From an uncultured Clostridia bacterium (GTDB lineage: Bacteria; Bacillota; Clostridia; Oscillospirales; Acutalibacteraceae), in contig CAUBKG010000077.1 of assembly GCA_958436475.1 (NCBI GenBank), positions 1 through 7,507 of the forward strand: a stretch of 7,507 nucleotides of DNA. Reading direction: 5' to 3'. The first letter of the stretch is position 1. Each line of letters opens with the position of its first letter. Position numbers and translations under genes: made by a program. Below are positions 5,970-7,507 of the stretch, in pieces. The notes below the pieces were generated by a model. The model did no database searches. It was not told where the DNA came from and worked only from the letters and a program-made list of their open reading frames with translations.

Positions 5970-6384
5970 TACAGTACAGGGGCTGATGGATACCACGATG
6001 GAAAAGATCCGCGCCATGGTCGATGTCAACACGATCATCGGGGATCAGATCGTGGTGGAATCGGGGCTGACGCTCATCCCCATTTCCAAGGTTACGCTGG
6101 GATTTGCCTCCGGCGGCTCCGATTTTCCCACCAAGCATGAGGTTATGGGATTCGGAGGCGGCGGCGGTGCCGGGATCACCATCGTTCCGGTCGCTTTTAT
6201 CGCCGTGAACGGGACGGACGCTAAAATCATCAACATCAATACGAGCGCCGGTGCGGCCGATAAGGCCATTGCCCTGGTGCCGGAAGTGTTCGACCGCATC
6301 TGTTCCCTGATTAAAAAGGAGAAAAAGGAACAGCCGAAGGAAGAAAAAAAGGATATCGCCGGGAAAGACGGCACCGCACAATAA
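5962..6384 (+). CDS. ytfJ: GerW family sporulation protein (YtfJ)
   Basis: A 140-residue protein of the GerW/YtfJ family, a spore protein needed for full germination response to L-alanine in B. subtilis. Family hallmarks are clear: LMDTTMEKIRAMVDVNTIIGD (8-28), LIPISKVTLGFASGGSDF (38-55), the glycine-rich FGGGGGAGITIVPVAFI (64-80) and VPEVFDRI (106-113). The tail (118-140) is Lys/Glu-rich and probably disordered. The ATG at 5962 is chosen over an in-frame ATG at 5950. Homologues begin only a few residues before the 'GLM-x-TTM' motif, and the SD-like AAGGATGGTG (5946-5955) would overlap the earlier codon. The first 8 bases overlap the end of the DUF2953 gene (ATGAGTAA), implying coupled translation. 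A hairpin with a T-rich tail follows the stop. Confidence 0.96.
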   Translation: MSNTVQGLMDTTMEKIRAMVDVNTIIGDQIVVESGLTLIPISKVTLGFASGGSDFPTKHEVMGFGGGGGAGITIVPVAFIAVNGTDAKIININTSAGAADKAIALVPEVFDRICSLIKKEKKEQPKEEKKDIAGKDGTAQ

Positions 6385-6400
6385 AATACTAGAATGCAAG

Positions 6401-6439
6401 CCACCTGCATACTATTGAAACGGCAGGTGGTTTTGTTGT
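6401..6439 (+). terminator. Terminator-like hairpin between ytfJ and the carboxypeptidase gene
   Basis: CCACCTGC (6401-6408) pairs perfectly with GCAGGTGG (6423-6430) around a 14-base loop, followed by TTTTGTTGT. It begins 16 bases after the ytfJ stop. The right arm contains AGGTGG, the best ribosome-binding candidate for the next gene, so the structure could partly terminate transcription, hide the ribosome site, or both. The long loop makes it a weaker terminator than the two after spoIVA. If the next gene starts at ATG 6394, the hairpin is inside its coding region. Confidence 0.55.
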
Positions 6440-7507
6440 ATCGTAAAATAATTGCAGTTGTTTTTATTGTTCTCCTTTTCGCCGGGACGATGCCTTCGGC
6501 GGTTTCCGCCGGGATAGAGGTTTCGGCGCAGTCGGCCATTTTGATAAATGGGCGTTCGGGTGAAGTGCTGTATCAGAAGGACGCAGGGCGGAAAATGTCC
6601 ATGGCCAGCACCACAAAAATTATGACGGCGCTGCTCACGCTCGAATCGGGGGATACCTCGCGCGTGATTACGGCAACCGAACAGATGGTGAACGTGGAGG
6701 GAACCTCCATGGGGCTGCTGCCGGGAGATAAGGTCACGCTCGATACCCTCGCCTGCGGGATGCTCCTGCAGTCGGGGAACGATGCGGCCAATGCGGCGGC
6801 GCTTTCCCTGGCGGGCAGCCTGCCTGCCTTTGCGGAAAAAATGAACGCCCGTGCGGCGCAGATCGGCATGAAGGATTCCTCCTTCGTTACGCCTTCCGGG
6901 CTGGACGATGAAAACCATTACACCACGGCAGCGGATATGGCGAAGCTGGGGGCGGCCGCCATGCGCAACACGCGGTTCCGTGAAATCGCTTCCAGCAAGA
7001 GCATGGCGGTGGAGTTCGGCAACCCGCCCATCAAACGCACGCTGTATAACCATAACCGCCTCCTGCGCGAATACGAAGGGGCAGTAGGGGTGAAGACCGG
7101 ATTTACGAAAAAATCCGGCCGGTGCCTCGTTTCGGCCGCGGAACGGGACGGCGTCCTGCTCATTGCGGTCACGCTCAACGCGCCGAGCGACTGGAGCGAC
7201 CATAAGCGAATGCTCGATTACGGCTTTTCCGTTACGCAGAAGGTCCCACTTCAAACGGACGTCTCCGGGCTGCGCCTGCATGTGGTGGGTGGTACGGAGC
7301 AGGAGCTGGAGGTAGAAGCGTGCGATGCGTTTTACGGTGCAGCGGATATCAACCAGAAGGTAGAGCGCGTGATCGTTCTTCCCCGTTTCGCCTATGCTCC
7401 GGTAAAGCCCGGCGAAAAAATAGGAAAAATTCTCTACGAGACCGGTGGGCAAACCGTGGCGGAATGTGATATAATTGCAAAAAACGGCTGTGAGATTCGG
7501 CCGGCAG
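6436..7507 (+). CDS. D-alanyl-D-alanine carboxypeptidase (DacB/DacF-type, peptidase S11), 3' partial
   Basis: The visible 357 residues are a secreted penicillin-binding protein that trims the terminal D-Ala of peptidoglycan stem peptides. A signal peptide (YRK, hydrophobic core, likely cleavage after AVSA at residue 25) leads into the S11 domain. All three active-site motifs are intact: STTK (58-61, nucleophile Ser58), SGN (113-115) and KTG (220-222). A beta-rich PBP5 C-terminal domain follows from about 268. The gene runs off the window probably shortly before its end. The start is uncertain. TTG 6436 (or 6433) has AGGTGG at 6425-6430. An ATG at 6394 in the same frame would add 14 residues but has no visible ribosome site, and GTG 6427 is also possible. 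In B. subtilis dacB, the spore cortex carboxypeptidase, lies near scpAB, so a cortex role is a reasonable inference, not shown. Confidence 0.93.
   Translation, partial: MYRKIIAVVFIVLLFAGTMPSAVSAGIEVSAQSAILINGRSGEVLYQKDAGRKMSMASTTKIMTALLTLESGDTSRVITATEQMVNVEGTSMGLLPGDKVTLDTLACGMLLQSGNDAANAAALSLAGSLPAFAEKMNARAAQIGMKDSSFVTPSGLDDENHYTTAADMAKLGAAAMRNTRFREIASSKSMAVEFGNPPIKRTLYNHNRLLREYEGAVGVKTGFTKKSGRCLVSAAERDGVLLIAVTLNAPSDWSDHKRMLDYGFSVTQKVPLQTDVSGLRLHVVGGTEQELEVEACDAFYGAADINQKVERVIVLPRFAYAPVKPGEKIGKILYETGGQTVAECDIIAKNGCEIRPA

Noticed and set aside
6351..6383. Possible sigma-G-type promoter before the carboxypeptidase gene (CACAATA at 6377-6383, GGATA at 6351-6355)
   Set aside because: The -10-like box fits, but the spacer is 21 bases rather than about 14-15, and no better -35 box is in place.
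6412..7452. Long - strand open frame (346 codons) opposite the carboxypeptidase gene
   Set aside because: The + strand encodes all three S11 active-site motifs through this stretch. The reverse frame is Arg/His-rich and lacks any domain.

Overview
The window looks like a chromosomal segment of a spore-forming member of the Clostridia (Bacillota). It carries spoIVA, a SipL-like SPOCS/LysM gene, a gerW/ytfJ-type gene and the scpA-scpB pair. GC content is moderate to fairly high by eye, and Shine-Dalgarno sites are strong and purine-rich. Oscillospirales or Christensenellales would fit, but the sequence alone does not settle the order. I see no mobile element, CRISPR array, tRNA or rRNA, and no gene-free stretch longer than about 170 bases.

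Left block (1-2885, + strand): the 3' part of a protein with SPOCS (DUF3794) repeats and a C-terminal LysM domain, followed 34 bases later by complete spoIVA. In Clostridioides difficile the LysM domain of SipL binds the SpoIVA ATPase to build the basal layer of the spore coat. This pair therefore probably encodes both partners of that coat platform. Two hairpins back to back (2893-2960) separate spoIVA from the convergent rpmB gene (L28, - strand).

Middle (3177-3343): a divergent promoter region. One sigma-A-like promoter, with an extended -10, drives rpmB leftwards. Another, with a perfect TATAAT, drives the right block rightwards.

Right block (3344-7507, + strand): a site-2-protease family membrane protein, scpA, scpB, a DUF2953 (YtfI-like) membrane-anchored protein, gerW/ytfJ and a D-alanyl-D-alanine carboxypeptidase cut off by the window end. 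The first five genes are tightly packed: a 37-base gap, direct abutment, an 18-base gap and an 8-base overlap. They look like one operon joining chromosome segregation (the kleisin and its partner for Smc) to spore germination and cortex functions. A hairpin with a T-rich tail separates gerW from the carboxypeptidase and overlaps that gene's likely start region.

The most notable observation is that the site-2-protease homologue keeps the family scaffold motifs but has lost all three expected zinc ligands (HExxH reads MGWAE, and the LDG Asp is Ser). It is therefore predicted to be a pseudoprotease encoded at an otherwise ordinary scpAB locus.
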